Virus record (IMG/VR): IMGVR_UViG_3300031758_000142
Span: 1-44,904 of that record
DNA length: 44,904 nt
Strand: one strand, 5' to 3'
Source: a virus
The position numbers and the translations under genes are program-made. Below, in pieces: positions 7,019-13,013 of this stretch. The notes under the pieces were generated by a model, which was not told the DNA's origin, made no database searches, and saw nothing but the letters and a program-made list of their open reading frames with translations. Position 1 is the stretch's first letter. Each line of letters begins with the position of its first letter.

Positions 7019-7227
7019 TTTGTTTTTTCGATTAGTTTAATAATTTGTTCGGGCGTTTCTCTGACTGCAAATCCTCCATTGTTGTGGGTAGTTACACCAA
7101 CCATTGTATGCTCTGCGATTGTTCTTGCTCGCTCTGTTTCTTCGGGAACACGATAGCAATGACCAATGTGATCGGGGTTGATGTAGACAAACTTTTTTCT
7201 GTTTGCAAAGGTTAGTTTGATAAGCAT
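7015..7227 (-). CDS. FlbD-like small protein (70 aa)
   Basis: The pattern is a strand (MLIKLTFANRKKFVYINPDH), a regulatory-looking middle (TMVGVTTHNNGGFAVRET) and a helix PEQIIKLIEKTK. This matches the layout of the flagellar FlbD family, in which residues around 'intersheet NG-x-x-x-V-x-E' are followed by a C-terminal helix. Such proteins are frequent in phages with no link to flagella. It overlaps the related 76-aa gene by 16 bp, suggesting tandem duplication and divergence. Confidence 0.55.
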   Translation of the reverse strand: MLIKLTFANRKKFVYINPDHIGHCYRVPEETERARTIAEHTMVGVTTHNNGGFAVRETPEQIIKLIEKTK

Positions 7228-7442
7228 ATTTCTAATTGTTTTTCGATTTGATGTGGTGTTTCTTTTACATAGGTCTCCATAAGAGAGCCATTTGCCCAGC
7301 CGATTGCAGTAACATCCATATCAAAGTTTTCTGCATAGTGTTGACAAAAAACTCTGATGTGCTGAGGATTTACAAAGATGACATTTTCGGTTATCTCGCC
7401 ATTCAATTTAAGGCTGAGTCTGGTTAGGTTTAGGAAGTTCAT
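7212..7442 (-). CDS. FlbD-like small protein, tandem paralog (76 aa)
   Basis: It shares the plan of its downstream neighbour: a hydrophobic start, VIFVNPQHIRVFC, an NG-containing turn (GWANGSLMETYVKETP) and a C-terminal helix PHQIEKQLE. The VNP-x-HI and (K/R)ETP-x-QI features are common to both, which supports paralogy. The 66-aa gene upstream ends inside its start by ATGA overlap. Function unknown. Confidence 0.5.
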   Translation of the reverse strand: MNFLNLTRLSLKLNGEITENVIFVNPQHIRVFCQHYAENFDMDVTAIGWANGSLMETYVKETPHQIEKQLEICLSN

Positions 7443-7639
7443 TTGTTGATTTGTTTTAGGATTAAGGTTTGAAATAGTTTAGGCAACTTAGTACAAGGAA
7501 TAACTATGTCTCCGTGCTGACAATCTGCTTCTGCTTCTGCTTTGTCACCATAGAGAATGATGTCTCCGTTGGCGAATTGTAGTACATACTGATGCTGACG
7601 ATTATAGACTACATAGTCTGTTGGTGATAATTGTTTCAT
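7439..7639 (-). CDS. Hypothetical 66-aa protein
   Basis: A small protein with strand-like segments (YVLQFANGDIILYGDKAEAE) and a C-terminal helix (LPKLFQTLILKQ). The FANGDIILYG turn gives it a loose resemblance in layout to the two FlbD-like genes that follow, but not enough to call it a third copy. It is ATGA-coupled at both ends. Confidence 0.5.
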   Translation of the reverse strand: MKQLSPTDYVVYNRQHQYVLQFANGDIILYGDKAEAEADCQHGDIVIPCTKLPKLFQTLILKQINK

Positions 7640-7818
7640 ATGTTTTCTTGGATCACTTCGTTAATACTGCCAATGGCGAGGTCAATTTCGTGACATTCGG
7701 ATCCACCATCGTGAATTTCATCTATGCATAACCAAAAGAACTCAAGGATTTCCATCTTAAGGTTGGGGTGCAAGTTGATTTGTTCTTGCACCCATTGTTT
7801 AAAGTCTTGTACGTTCAT
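7636..7818 (-). CDS. Hypothetical 60-aa protein
   Basis: The start at 7818 (MNVQDFKQWVQEQINLHPNL) is preferred over the far upstream in-frame ATG at 8019, because that one would overlap the next gene almost completely. The product is acidic and helical with a cysteine pair (residues ~32 and 43). The ATGA junction with the 66-aa gene supports the end. No family recognised. Confidence 0.55.
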   Translation of the reverse strand: MNVQDFKQWVQEQINLHPNLKMEILEFFWLCIDEIHDGGSECHEIDLAIGSINEVIQENI

Positions 7819-7822
7819 ACGA

Positions 7823-8089
7823 TTAAGGTTTGGTTTTAGTGAGAGAAGGTTTGTCTGCTTTGATTGGGGCGATTTGTACATTGCGATACAACTCTGTATA
7901 ATCTTCGGGATAGATACTTGGCATATTGCCATAGGAAGCAATGATATCGAATGCTTCTTGTCTTTGGGTCTCAGATAAGAAAGATGAGAAGTGAGCAAAA
8001 TGCGATAGGGCATCACCAATGTTCTGATACCATTTGAATGCGATTACTTGGGAGTCCCAAGAGACTTGTGCTTTAGATAGATTAATCAT
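7823..8089 (-). CDS. Hypothetical 88-aa protein
   Basis: The start at 8089 (MINLSKAQVSWDSQVIAFKW) is chosen because it leaves only an 8-bp overlap with the upstream gene, whereas an ATG at 8131 would overlap it by 50 bp. It contains one GGGTCTCAGA motif on the opposite strand (encoding Ser-Glu-Thr-Gln). The product is mixed helix and loop with an aromatic N-terminal half. Function unknown. Confidence 0.55.
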   Translation of the reverse strand: MINLSKAQVSWDSQVIAFKWYQNIGDALSHFAHFSSFLSETQRQEAFDIIASYGNMPSIYPEDYTELYRNVQIAPIKADKPSLTKTKP

Positions 8090-8315
8090 TGTTAAGTTTT
8101 TGTTTAAAGTGTGATACAAATTTTTCAGCATAGTAGTGGGTAGTTACCTCAGATAGGTAGGAATAGAGCTCATCATATCCGTGACAGAAACGCCACACTA
8201 CAACGGACTTATCTTGGTAGTCAAGACATTGAACTTCAAACACACCACGAGGGCGTGTTGATACACGGATTATACCACCTACGGCAGATTCACCAATCTT
8301 GATCGACTTAACCAC
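8082..8315 (-). CDS. Hypothetical 77-aa protein
   Basis: A basic protein starting MVKSIKIGESAVGGIIRVST, with VFEVQCLDYQDKSVVVWRFC strands and a C-terminal helix. The strand-rich layout suggests a small beta domain. It overlaps both neighbouring genes by 8 bp. No family recognised. Confidence 0.55.
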   Translation of the reverse strand: MVKSIKIGESAVGGIIRVSTRPRGVFEVQCLDYQDKSVVVWRFCHGYDELYSYLSEVTTHYYAEKFVSHFKQKLNND

Positions 8316-8580
8316 GAGTTACCTCCATTCCATTAATCTTAACGATGGTCTGACTATTAATCAGACGATATTCTTTTTTGCCCATATCCCATATGGTGAG
8401 GTAGCCCATCTCCGCAGGCTTGTATGCTTGTGGCTTGGCGTTAGGCTTGAGATGTTTTTTCACGCCCGATCGTCCGTAAATGTAGCGTACTGAACCGTCC
8501 TTCTTGATGAATTCAGCGGAGAAGAATTTTTTACTTTTGATGATGGCGATTGCTTCTTTAGTTACTAATTTATTTTTCAT
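8308..8580 (-). CDS. SH3 beta-barrel fold-containing protein (90 aa)
   Basis: The start at 8580 (MKNKLVTKEAIAIIKSKKFF) is preferred because the 31 residues added by the in-frame ATG at 8673 would overlap the next gene. The core FFSAEFIKKDGSVRYIYGRS, GVKKHL, LTIWDMGKKEYRLIN and TIVKINGMEV matches, from memory, a widespread phage family annotated as SH3 beta-barrel fold-containing. A role in binding nucleic acid or protein is likely, but no precise function is known. Confidence 0.7.
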   Translation of the reverse strand: MKNKLVTKEAIAIIKSKKFFSAEFIKKDGSVRYIYGRSGVKKHLKPNAKPQAYKPAEMGYLTIWDMGKKEYRLINSQTIVKINGMEVTRG

Positions 8581-8591
8581 ATTTCTTTCTA

Positions 8592-8810
8592 TTAATATTT
8601 GTATTGTTTTGTTGTAGTATATTGATTGTACCAATCTTTCGTCATTATGGTGGCTTCTTCTTTGCTTACCCATAGTTGGTCAATATCACTAATGAGTAAA
8701 TCTAATAAATCTTGGTTGTCGCTTCCGATAACCCACTTGAGTTGTCCCTCGACAAATCTACCAGCATAAAAGCAGTAGAACGGAGTACCTTTAATAGCAT
8801 AGTTTTTCAT
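8592..8810 (-). CDS. Hypothetical 72-aa protein
   Basis: A small protein rich in Tyr and Trp (GTPFYCFYAGRFVEGQLKWV), ending in a Thr/Lys/Tyr-rich tail. It lies 11 nt before the SH3-barrel gene and 3 nt after its upstream neighbour. No family recognised. Confidence 0.55.
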   Translation of the reverse strand: MKNYAIKGTPFYCFYAGRFVEGQLKWVIGSDNQDLLDLLISDIDQLWVSKEEATIMTKDWYNQYTTTKQYKY

Positions 8811-8813
8811 ATC

Positions 8814-9047
8814 TTATTTAGTGAGGTCTTTAAGTTCTTTTTTGATTTGACGGGCTACCGGTCCACGCCAAGTGCTGGCGTTACTAAGGAAGTAGGTGAT
8901 GATTTCTTTAGCGGAATCGTTACGATAATAATCGTCCAATGTTTTGAGTCTCGCCATTACTGATAGGTATGGTACTGCACCATAAAAAGGATTTTTCCAA
9001 TCAGCGTAGATGTCTTCGGCAATTTTGTAGATAGGTCTTGATGTCAT
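8814..9047 (-). CDS. Conserved phage hypothetical protein (77 aa)
   Basis: The sequence IAEDIYADWKNPFYGAVPYL and AKEIITYFLSNASTWRGPVA resembles small proteins that I recall from phages of several phyla, where the WKN-x-(Y/F)GAVPYL and YFL-x-NA-x-TWRG motifs are retained. No function has been assigned to them. The basic C-terminal helix (RQIKKELKDL) is also typical. Confidence 0.65.
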   Translation of the reverse strand: MTSRPIYKIAEDIYADWKNPFYGAVPYLSVMARLKTLDDYYRNDSAKEIITYFLSNASTWRGPVARQIKKELKDLTK

Positions 9048-9059
9048 ATTGTTTATAGT

Positions 9060-9773
9060 TTAGTGTTCTAAGATGATTACTGATTTTGTGCCCTTGCCTT
9101 GTGTACCACTACACAAGCCACATTTTGAGCAGTTAGACTTGAAGCCCATTTCTTCGGACGCAGGGCAAGAAATAAATTGAGCAATTGGCGTAGGTGATGC
9201 TACGAAAGACCGATACCCGATGAGAGAGGCAGTCGCTTCTTCTTCCGTAGTGTGAGTAGATGCCATAAAATAGTGGGCGTAGTTGTGATCGATCTTACGC
9301 CATTGGTGTGTGTAACCCGTCCACGATTTGGCAACAGATACCATTTGCTTGACTAAGTCAATAGGCAAAAGGGACGGTTCGCCATATGTACCAAAGCGGA
9401 CATATCGTGTATCGCACATCTTGACGATGTCATAGCGATGGGTCTCAGACAATGTAGGGATATCATCAAAGGAGGTAAACTTACCAATAGAGCGTAGCAT
9501 AGAGAGAAACCCACTATACTGCATCATCTTGTGAGTATAGCAAGCGGACAACTTGGCACCATTGGATACTGCAAAGGGGCAGTCCATACATACTGCACCA
9601 TCGTGGGAAAAGAAATCACGCATAGATGTGAGACCTTGTGCTTCGTCAAACTGTCCACGGCTGAAGTGGTAGGTTTGTACGATGGTCTCTTTTGCCGTAG
9701 CGATTTTCTTGTTAGATGTTTTACTTGATGAGATGATGTGCAATACATCGTTGTTTCTAAAAATGATTTTCAT
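9060..9773 (-). CDS. Cysteine-cluster protein, GP88/DUF7227-like (237 aa)
   Basis: Two cysteine groups stand out: Cys62, Cys65 and Cys78 (CMDCPF then ACYTHK), and Cys203, Cys215, Cys218 and Cys221 (CPAS then CSKCGLC). Between them lie YVRFGTYGEPSLLP and TGYTHQW. The overall plan matches phage proteins called GP88 family or DUF7227. The paired clusters suggest binding of iron-sulfur or zinc, and a radical-SAM-like or nucleotide-modifying role has been speculated for similar layouts. No activity can be read from the sequence alone. Confidence 0.6.
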   Translation of the reverse strand: MKIIFRNNDVLHIISSSKTSNKKIATAKETIVQTYHFSRGQFDEAQGLTSMRDFFSHDGAVCMDCPFAVSNGAKLSACYTHKMMQYSGFLSMLRSIGKFTSFDDIPTLSETHRYDIVKMCDTRYVRFGTYGEPSLLPIDLVKQMVSVAKSWTGYTHQWRKIDHNYAHYFMASTHTTEEEATASLIGYRSFVASPTPIAQFISCPASEEMGFKSNCSKCGLCSGTQGKGTKSVIILEH

Positions 9774-9774
9774 A

Positions 9775-10059
9775 TTACCAACTATTTAAATTTCTTGTTC
9801 TGTTTTCGTTTTGAGCAAATGCTTCTCTGCATTTTGTTTTGATATCTTCGGACTTAAATGCACCCCAAGGATTGATACCCTTGTATGTGCCATATCGGTC
9901 ACCATAGGTAGAGATTGCCACCAGGGATGACAACTCTTCTACCTCTTGTGGATTGTTACCATCGATGATTCTGAAGATGTCGATGGTTGACATTTGTCCA
10001 TACTGATCGCAACTACAAGTGCGATAGTGATTGATTAATTTTTCTTTAATGTTATTCAT
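9775..10059 (-). CDS. Hypothetical 94-aa protein
   Basis: Starts MNNIKEKLINHYRTCSCDQY and contains IDIFRIIDGNNPQEVEELSS and a YGDRYGTYKG turn. Its start overlaps the stop of the 45-aa gene by 8 bp. No family recognised. Confidence 0.55.
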   Translation of the reverse strand: MNNIKEKLINHYRTCSCDQYGQMSTIDIFRIIDGNNPQEVEELSSLVAISTYGDRYGTYKGINPWGAFKSEDIKTKCREAFAQNENRTRNLNSW

Positions 10060-10189
10060 AATTGTGATGTCTTTTTAAGTGGTCTATGTACATTACTGCT
10101 ACTTCGTAGTTCTTGAAACTGCATATTTTTTGGGTCTCGGACATTACCCAATAGAGGTTGTCAATTAGATGGATTGTTAGATTACTCAT
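10052..10189 (-). CDS. Hypothetical 45-aa protein
   Basis: The frame (MSNLTIHLIDNLYWVMSETQ, then ICSFKNYEVAVMYIDHLKR) fills the gap between two longer genes. It has an ATGA junction upstream and an 8-bp overlap downstream, so it is very likely translated. It contains one copy of GGGTCTCGGA on the opposite strand. Function unknown. Confidence 0.55.
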   Translation of the reverse strand: MSNLTIHLIDNLYWVMSETQKICSFKNYEVAVMYIDHLKRHHNYE

Positions 10190-10446
10190 AGTGTGTAGAT
10201 TATTTTTTCTTCAGCGGTTTCGGTGTAGTTTGAAAGGTATAGCATAGCACCCCCATTGTTGCCTTCGTCATCGGCTTGGGGAAACATAAGAGAGCCATCA
10301 GTAAATTCAATTACTAAGGGTCGTGAGTACCACCCAAAGTATTCGCATTCTTCTGTGGTTAGAAATCGTACTCGTTTAATAGTTTTACCTACTAAGAATT
10401 CAAATCGTTTATTGTGTTGAAAATCGGGATTTATTTTGGGGTTCAT
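10186..10446 (-). CDS. Hypothetical 86-aa protein
   Basis: Strand-rich product with VGKTIKRVRFLTTEECEYFG and PLVIEFTDGSLMFPQADDEG, the layout of a small barrel or sandwich domain. ATGA overlaps join it to both neighbours. From memory similar short proteins occur in phages, with no function assigned. Confidence 0.55.
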   Translation of the reverse strand: MNPKINPDFQHNKRFEFLVGKTIKRVRFLTTEECEYFGWYSRPLVIEFTDGSLMFPQADDEGNNGGAMLYLSNYTETAEEKIIYTL

Positions 10447-10724
10447 ATATGTTCGTTTATATAGGTTTGACTAAGGCTGATGATAGCAAACAGGTCTCTA
10501 CTTCGGTAGTAAGTATTGTGGAGCAAGAGCTCATACTGACCCTTTGAGTCACGAAGAGCATAGATAATTGACCCATCAAAGTCTAAGATAATGACGGCAT
10601 CATATAGGTGAATATGGTCTGAGTGCTCAAGGTAGTATGTCTCCAAGGCTTGGTAATGTACTGACAAAGGATTGTCGAACAAATCCAATGGGCGAACGGT
10701 CGTAATCTCTAATTTGTAGTTCAT
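10443..10724 (-). CDS. Hypothetical 93-aa protein
   Basis: Starts MNYKLEITTVRPLDLFDNPL and has a DAVIILDFDGSIIYALRDSK beta-hairpin and a C-terminal helix. It starts 5 nt after the 76-aa gene. The layout resembles the 86-aa gene downstream (strand, turn with DG, strand), so the two may be remote relatives. Unknown function. Confidence 0.5.
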   Translation of the reverse strand: MNYKLEITTVRPLDLFDNPLSVHYQALETYYLEHSDHIHLYDAVIILDFDGSIIYALRDSKGQYELLLHNTYYRSRDLFAIISLSQTYINEHI

Positions 10725-10729
10725 AGGGC

Positions 10730-10960
10730 TTATATTCTTGTGTGGTTATATTCGTAAACTGCTGACTCAAAAGTGGCTAAGTCCATCCATTCACCAAACT
10801 CACCCACTACCTCCCGGAACGCTTGAGGGTAGTGGCGATAACTTTGGCGAATGTGGGAGGCTCCGATGTGCTTGATGTACTCGAAGACATCATCCATAAC
10901 AAGGAATGGATCTTCACAATGGAAGTCACAATTTTCAATTTTAAAATCAAAGTAGTTCAT
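10730..10960 (-). CDS. Hypothetical 76-aa protein
   Basis: An acidic, His-rich helical protein (MNYFDFKIENCDFHCEDPFL, then YIKHIGASHIRQSYRHY). Its two cysteines near the start could be structural. It lies 4-5 nt from both neighbours, consistent with the compact operon. No family recognised. Confidence 0.5.
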   Translation of the reverse strand: MNYFDFKIENCDFHCEDPFLVMDDVFEYIKHIGASHIRQSYRHYPQAFREVVGEFGEWMDLATFESAVYEYNHTRI

Positions 10961-10964
10961 CGTT

Positions 10965-11297
10965 TTATAGGTTGGTTAAGATTGTTTGAGCAAAGACGCA
11001 TTGTACTGCATCGTGTAGTGAATTGAATACTTCGTTGAGGGTCTCTACATTGTGGTACTCCCTATCAAGGATGACTTGATATGTTCTGTACTCTTCTTTG
11101 AATCCGTTGTCCTCGAAGGAATTCGGTAGAAAGATTAGGTAGGACACGCCATCGATGGTGATATCGATGGACGCACAACGGTCGTTGTGGTAAGTTGAGT
11201 CAGAGACCGAATAGTTCTCAGTCTCTTTGTCACACATTTCTTTGACTTTCTCGATGTGAGCGTCTATGTAGGGCTTGGAAAAGAATAGTTTATTCAT
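10965..11297 (-). CDS. Hypothetical 110-aa protein
   Basis: Residues ~40-75 form strands (ASIDITIDGVSYLIFLPNSF), flanked by helical segments. The stop of the membrane gene and the start of this one share a base. A GGGTCTC site lies inside it, but without the extended VGA. Function unknown. Confidence 0.5.
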   Translation of the reverse strand: MNKLFFSKPYIDAHIEKVKEMCDKETENYSVSDSTYHNDRCASIDITIDGVSYLIFLPNSFEDNGFKEEYRTYQVILDREYHNVETLNEVFNSLHDAVQCVFAQTILTNL

Positions 11298-11521
11298 TAG
11301 TCAAGGGGTGAGGTTAGGATGTCAATAAACCAAATGATAAGCACGACAAACAAAAGGAAGGACAGACAAATCATTACATCCGACCTCATTATTGGTAGTA
11401 GGTTTGACTGCGTGATGATAGCAAACAGGGCTGAGAAAATGGCATTTAAGAAAAGCGTGGTAAGGGCTGACATAAAGACAAGACCGACCAGTCGAGCGGA
11501 TTTTTGGGCTATGGTTTTCAT
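11297..11521 (-). CDS. Two-TM small membrane protein (74 aa)
   Basis: A basic N-terminus (MKTIAQKSARLVG) is followed by two hydrophobic helices, about residues 13-35 (LVFMSALTTLFLNAIFSALF) and 48-69 (VMICLSFLLFVVLIIWFIDI), separated by a short loop. This is a possible class II holin topology, but holin function cannot be claimed because the lysin gene is 9 kb away. A short tail ends LTSPLD. Confidence 0.5.
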   Translation of the reverse strand: MKTIAQKSARLVGLVFMSALTTLFLNAIFSALFAIITQSNLLPIMRSDVMICLSFLLFVVLIIWFIDILTSPLD

Positions 11522-11536
11522 ATGTAGTTAGATTTT

Positions 11537-11581
11537 TGGAAGGCGAGAGGGGAGTCGAACCCCTCTGATTCCTTTTCGCCT
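11537..11581 (-). ncRNA. tRNA-like minihelix with T-arm and CCA end
   Basis: On the minus strand the element starts at 11581 with AGGCGAA, continues with a 10-nt link AAGGAATCAG, a 5-bp T-stem AGGGG/CCCCT closing a canonical T-loop TTCGACT, then CTCGCCT, T and CCA. Six of the seven acceptor positions pair (AGGCGA with TCGCCT), and acceptor plus T-stem give the 12-bp stack of a tRNA. The D-arm and anticodon arm are absent. It follows the 133-aa gene by 15 nt and a GGGTCTCAGA motif by 1 nt. It may be an RNA that mimics a tRNA 3' half, a tRNA remnant or an attachment-site core. Confidence 0.55.
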
Positions 11582-11596
11582 TGGGTCTCAGATCGA

Positions 11597-11998
11597 TTAT
11601 TCACCTATGGCTTCTTCCAATAGACGAGCCTGCACATCCTTGATGATTTCATCGGTGGACATATTACTGCAACGGAGGGCGAACGCTATGATTCGTTCGA
11701 GTCGTTGCTCAAACATAGCACGACCTTTAGGGGTGTTAATTAACTTAAGTTTCGCCTCGGCTTGGATGCTCATCTTTGTATCCCACAGAGTAATCCCATT
11801 GGATTCCATACGGATATTGAAAGGCTCAGTCGCTTTGAAGCACTTAGAACCCACGGCTCGCAGGGTATCATAGTAATCAAAGAAACGATAGACTAAGGCT
11901 TTCTGTACCTTAGCGTTGGACTTTTGGCTTGAAGTTTCAAGATCAAAATTGATGAACGAGCCATTGTTGGCGATGCGGATTGATGTGTTTTTAGTCAT
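11597..11998 (-). CDS. Hypothetical 133-aa protein, first gene after the long leader
   Basis: A basic, mostly helical protein starting MTKNTSIRIANNGSFINFDL, with a middle KVQKALVYRFFDYYDTLRAV and a C-terminal MFEQRLERIIAFALRCSNMS. It is the first gene downstream of the ~460-nt structured leader, so it is the gene most directly controlled by it. No family recognised, and no known nucleic-acid-binding motif is visible. Confidence 0.6.
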   Translation of the reverse strand: MTKNTSIRIANNGSFINFDLETSSQKSNAKVQKALVYRFFDYYDTLRAVGSKCFKATEPFNIRMESNGITLWDTKMSIQAEAKLKLINTPKGRAMFEQRLERIIAFALRCSNMSTDEIIKDVQARLLEEAIGE

Positions 11999-11999
11999 A

Positions 12000-12470
12000 T
12001 GTATATATATAAGGGTTGGCTATCTATGGTCTGACTCGACAGACTGCACCCCATAGGTCAAAGGCTACGGATGGCATAGACAGTTTTGTCGCACCTTATT
12101 TTTTAGGTTTCTCACCCTTGTGGGGTGGTTGAACCAACATAGTGTGATTGGACGGCTTTAGGCTCGCCACTTACACGCCTTCGGATTTCTCCCCAAAGAC
12201 TTACACACGCCTCGCCTATCTTTAGGATAGATTTTTTGACTTGGTCACGAGAGGCTCGCCCACCCTACTATGGTAAGGATGTCACCAAATTGTTCTTCGC
12301 CAATCTCAGCGTAAGGGATTCGCACCCTATAATTTCACGCTGTGTATCTCGCAAGGCAAGGCTTCAAGCGTAAAATGGATTTTACTTTGTTCGATATGTG
12401 TGGTTGTTAACTTTCTTTTTCGTGTGTTTGTGTGGTTGTTAGGTGGATGTTGTTTCGTTGTTGAACGATG
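12000..12470 (-). ncRNA. Candidate structured leader or ncRNA (~460 nt)
   Basis: No reading frame is convincing here, but the minus-strand RNA can form several hairpins. They include one at 12106-12135 (GGTT outside CACCC/GGGTG), one at 12216-12230 (CTATC/GATAG), one at 12247-12257 (CGAG/CTCG), and a T-arm-like element at 12307-12342. GGCTCGCC occurs twice (12161-12168, 12253-12260) and ACTTACAC-type segments recur beside it. It lies between a plausible promoter (12471-12502) and the ATG at 11998. It may be a regulatory 5' leader or an independent structured RNA. Confidence 0.45.
12307..12342 (-). ncRNA. Second T-arm-like stem within the leader
   Basis: The minus strand reads CAGCGT, an 8-nt link, AGGG closing loop TGCGAAT with CCCT, one unpaired T, then ACGCTG. 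The outer stem (6 bp) and inner stem (4 bp) form the same arrangement as the element at 11537-11581. The loop differs from the T-loop consensus TTCRANY at one position. It has no CCA. Confidence 0.4.
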
Positions 12471-12502
12471 CAAAGATGGGGGTAAAATTTGACATATGCA
12501 AA
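12471..12502 (-). promoter_or_regulatory. Candidate promoter for the left operon leader
   Basis: On the minus strand a -33-like TTTG (12502-12499) is followed after 20 nt by CATCTTTGC (12478-12470). The second box fits the Bacteroidota -7 element TAnnTTTG at all but the first T. The spacing agrees with the known Bacteroides promoter layout. Transcription would start near 12463 and run through the leader into the 133-aa gene. The -33 box sits in one copy of the 25-bp repeat. Confidence 0.5.
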
Positions 12503-12575
12503 TCGCTGAAAATCAATAAGTTAGGTGTTTTTTGAGAAATGTAAATTGTTGAAAATCAATAAGTTAGTCGAGTTA

Positions 12576-12887
12576 TTTAGAATCATTCTAAGAAAAAAAA
12601 ATAATTTGTTCGTTGTAACAAATGTGGCAAAAATTCAATTTGTAAGTGGTTGAAATTCAATAAGTTAAATTGTTTATTTAGAATCATTATAAATTTGTTT
12701 CGGAGCGTTTTGAAATCGGCAAAAAGGAGCGAAATCCCGAAAAAATAAATTTGCATCGTATTGGAAAAAACCGTTGATGCGTGTGTGTGCGTGTGTATGC
12801 GAGCGTGTATGCGAGCGTGTGGTGTGCGTGATAAGGGTTTTCGAGCAGAAAAAAAAATTCTTTGAGTAATTTAGAATCGTTCTAAAT
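12576..12887. repeat. Three operator-like palindromes TTTAGAATCRTTCTAAA
   Basis: Sites are at 12576-12592, 12676-12694 and 12869-12887. The third is a perfect 8-bp inverted repeat (ATTTAGAA, TCG, TTCTAAAT). The first is perfect over 6 bp per arm and the second has one mismatch. The size and symmetry fit a dimeric regulator; the 7- or 8-bp arms with a 3-nt centre resemble metal-regulator boxes in form, but the binding protein is unknown. Confidence 0.5.
12777..12830. repeat. GT/GC-rich alternating purine-pyrimidine block 1
   Basis: About 54 bp made almost only of GT, GC and GTAT steps, including two tandem copies of TATGCGAGCG. It is strikingly GC-rich compared with its AT-rich surroundings. 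Such alternation can adopt left-handed Z-DNA. A reading frame across it on the minus strand would be a Thr/His/Arg repeat and is not believed. Confidence 0.6.
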
Positions 12888-12922
12888 AACAAATGAAATT
12901 TTGAAATGCGAGGGAAAAAGCT

Positions 12923-13013
12923 TATGCGTGTGCGTGTGTGCGTATGCGTTGGCGTGCGTGCGTGCCCCGGGCGTGCGTATGCGTGTACCCGTTCGGGCGA
13001 GCGTGTACACACG
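12923..13013. repeat. GT/GC-rich alternating purine-pyrimidine block 2
   Basis: About 90 bp of TGCGTG, GCGTGC and GTAC steps with a CCCCGGGC core. It resembles block 1 and is separated from it by an AT-rich segment that holds the perfect palindrome at 12869-12887. The two blocks probably arose from each other or by slippage. Confidence 0.6.

Noticed and set aside
11319-11531. Plus-strand frame of 70 aa antisense to the two-TM gene
   Set aside because: Isolated on the wrong strand, with no signals; shadow of a real gene.
12216-12237. Plus-strand terminator-like hairpin CTATC/GATAG followed by ATTTTTT
   Set aside because: Only a 5-bp stem, and no plus-strand gene lies nearby; treated as part of the leader structure.
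12290-12365. Complete tRNA at the T-arm-like element
   Set aside because: No D-arm, anticodon arm or 7-bp acceptor partner could be found at tRNA distance, so only the minihelix is reported.
12674-13012. Minus-strand frame of 112 aa across the GT/GC-rich blocks
   Set aside because: The product is a Thr/His/Arg repeat caused by alternating purine-pyrimidine DNA, with no upstream signal; it is not a credible protein.
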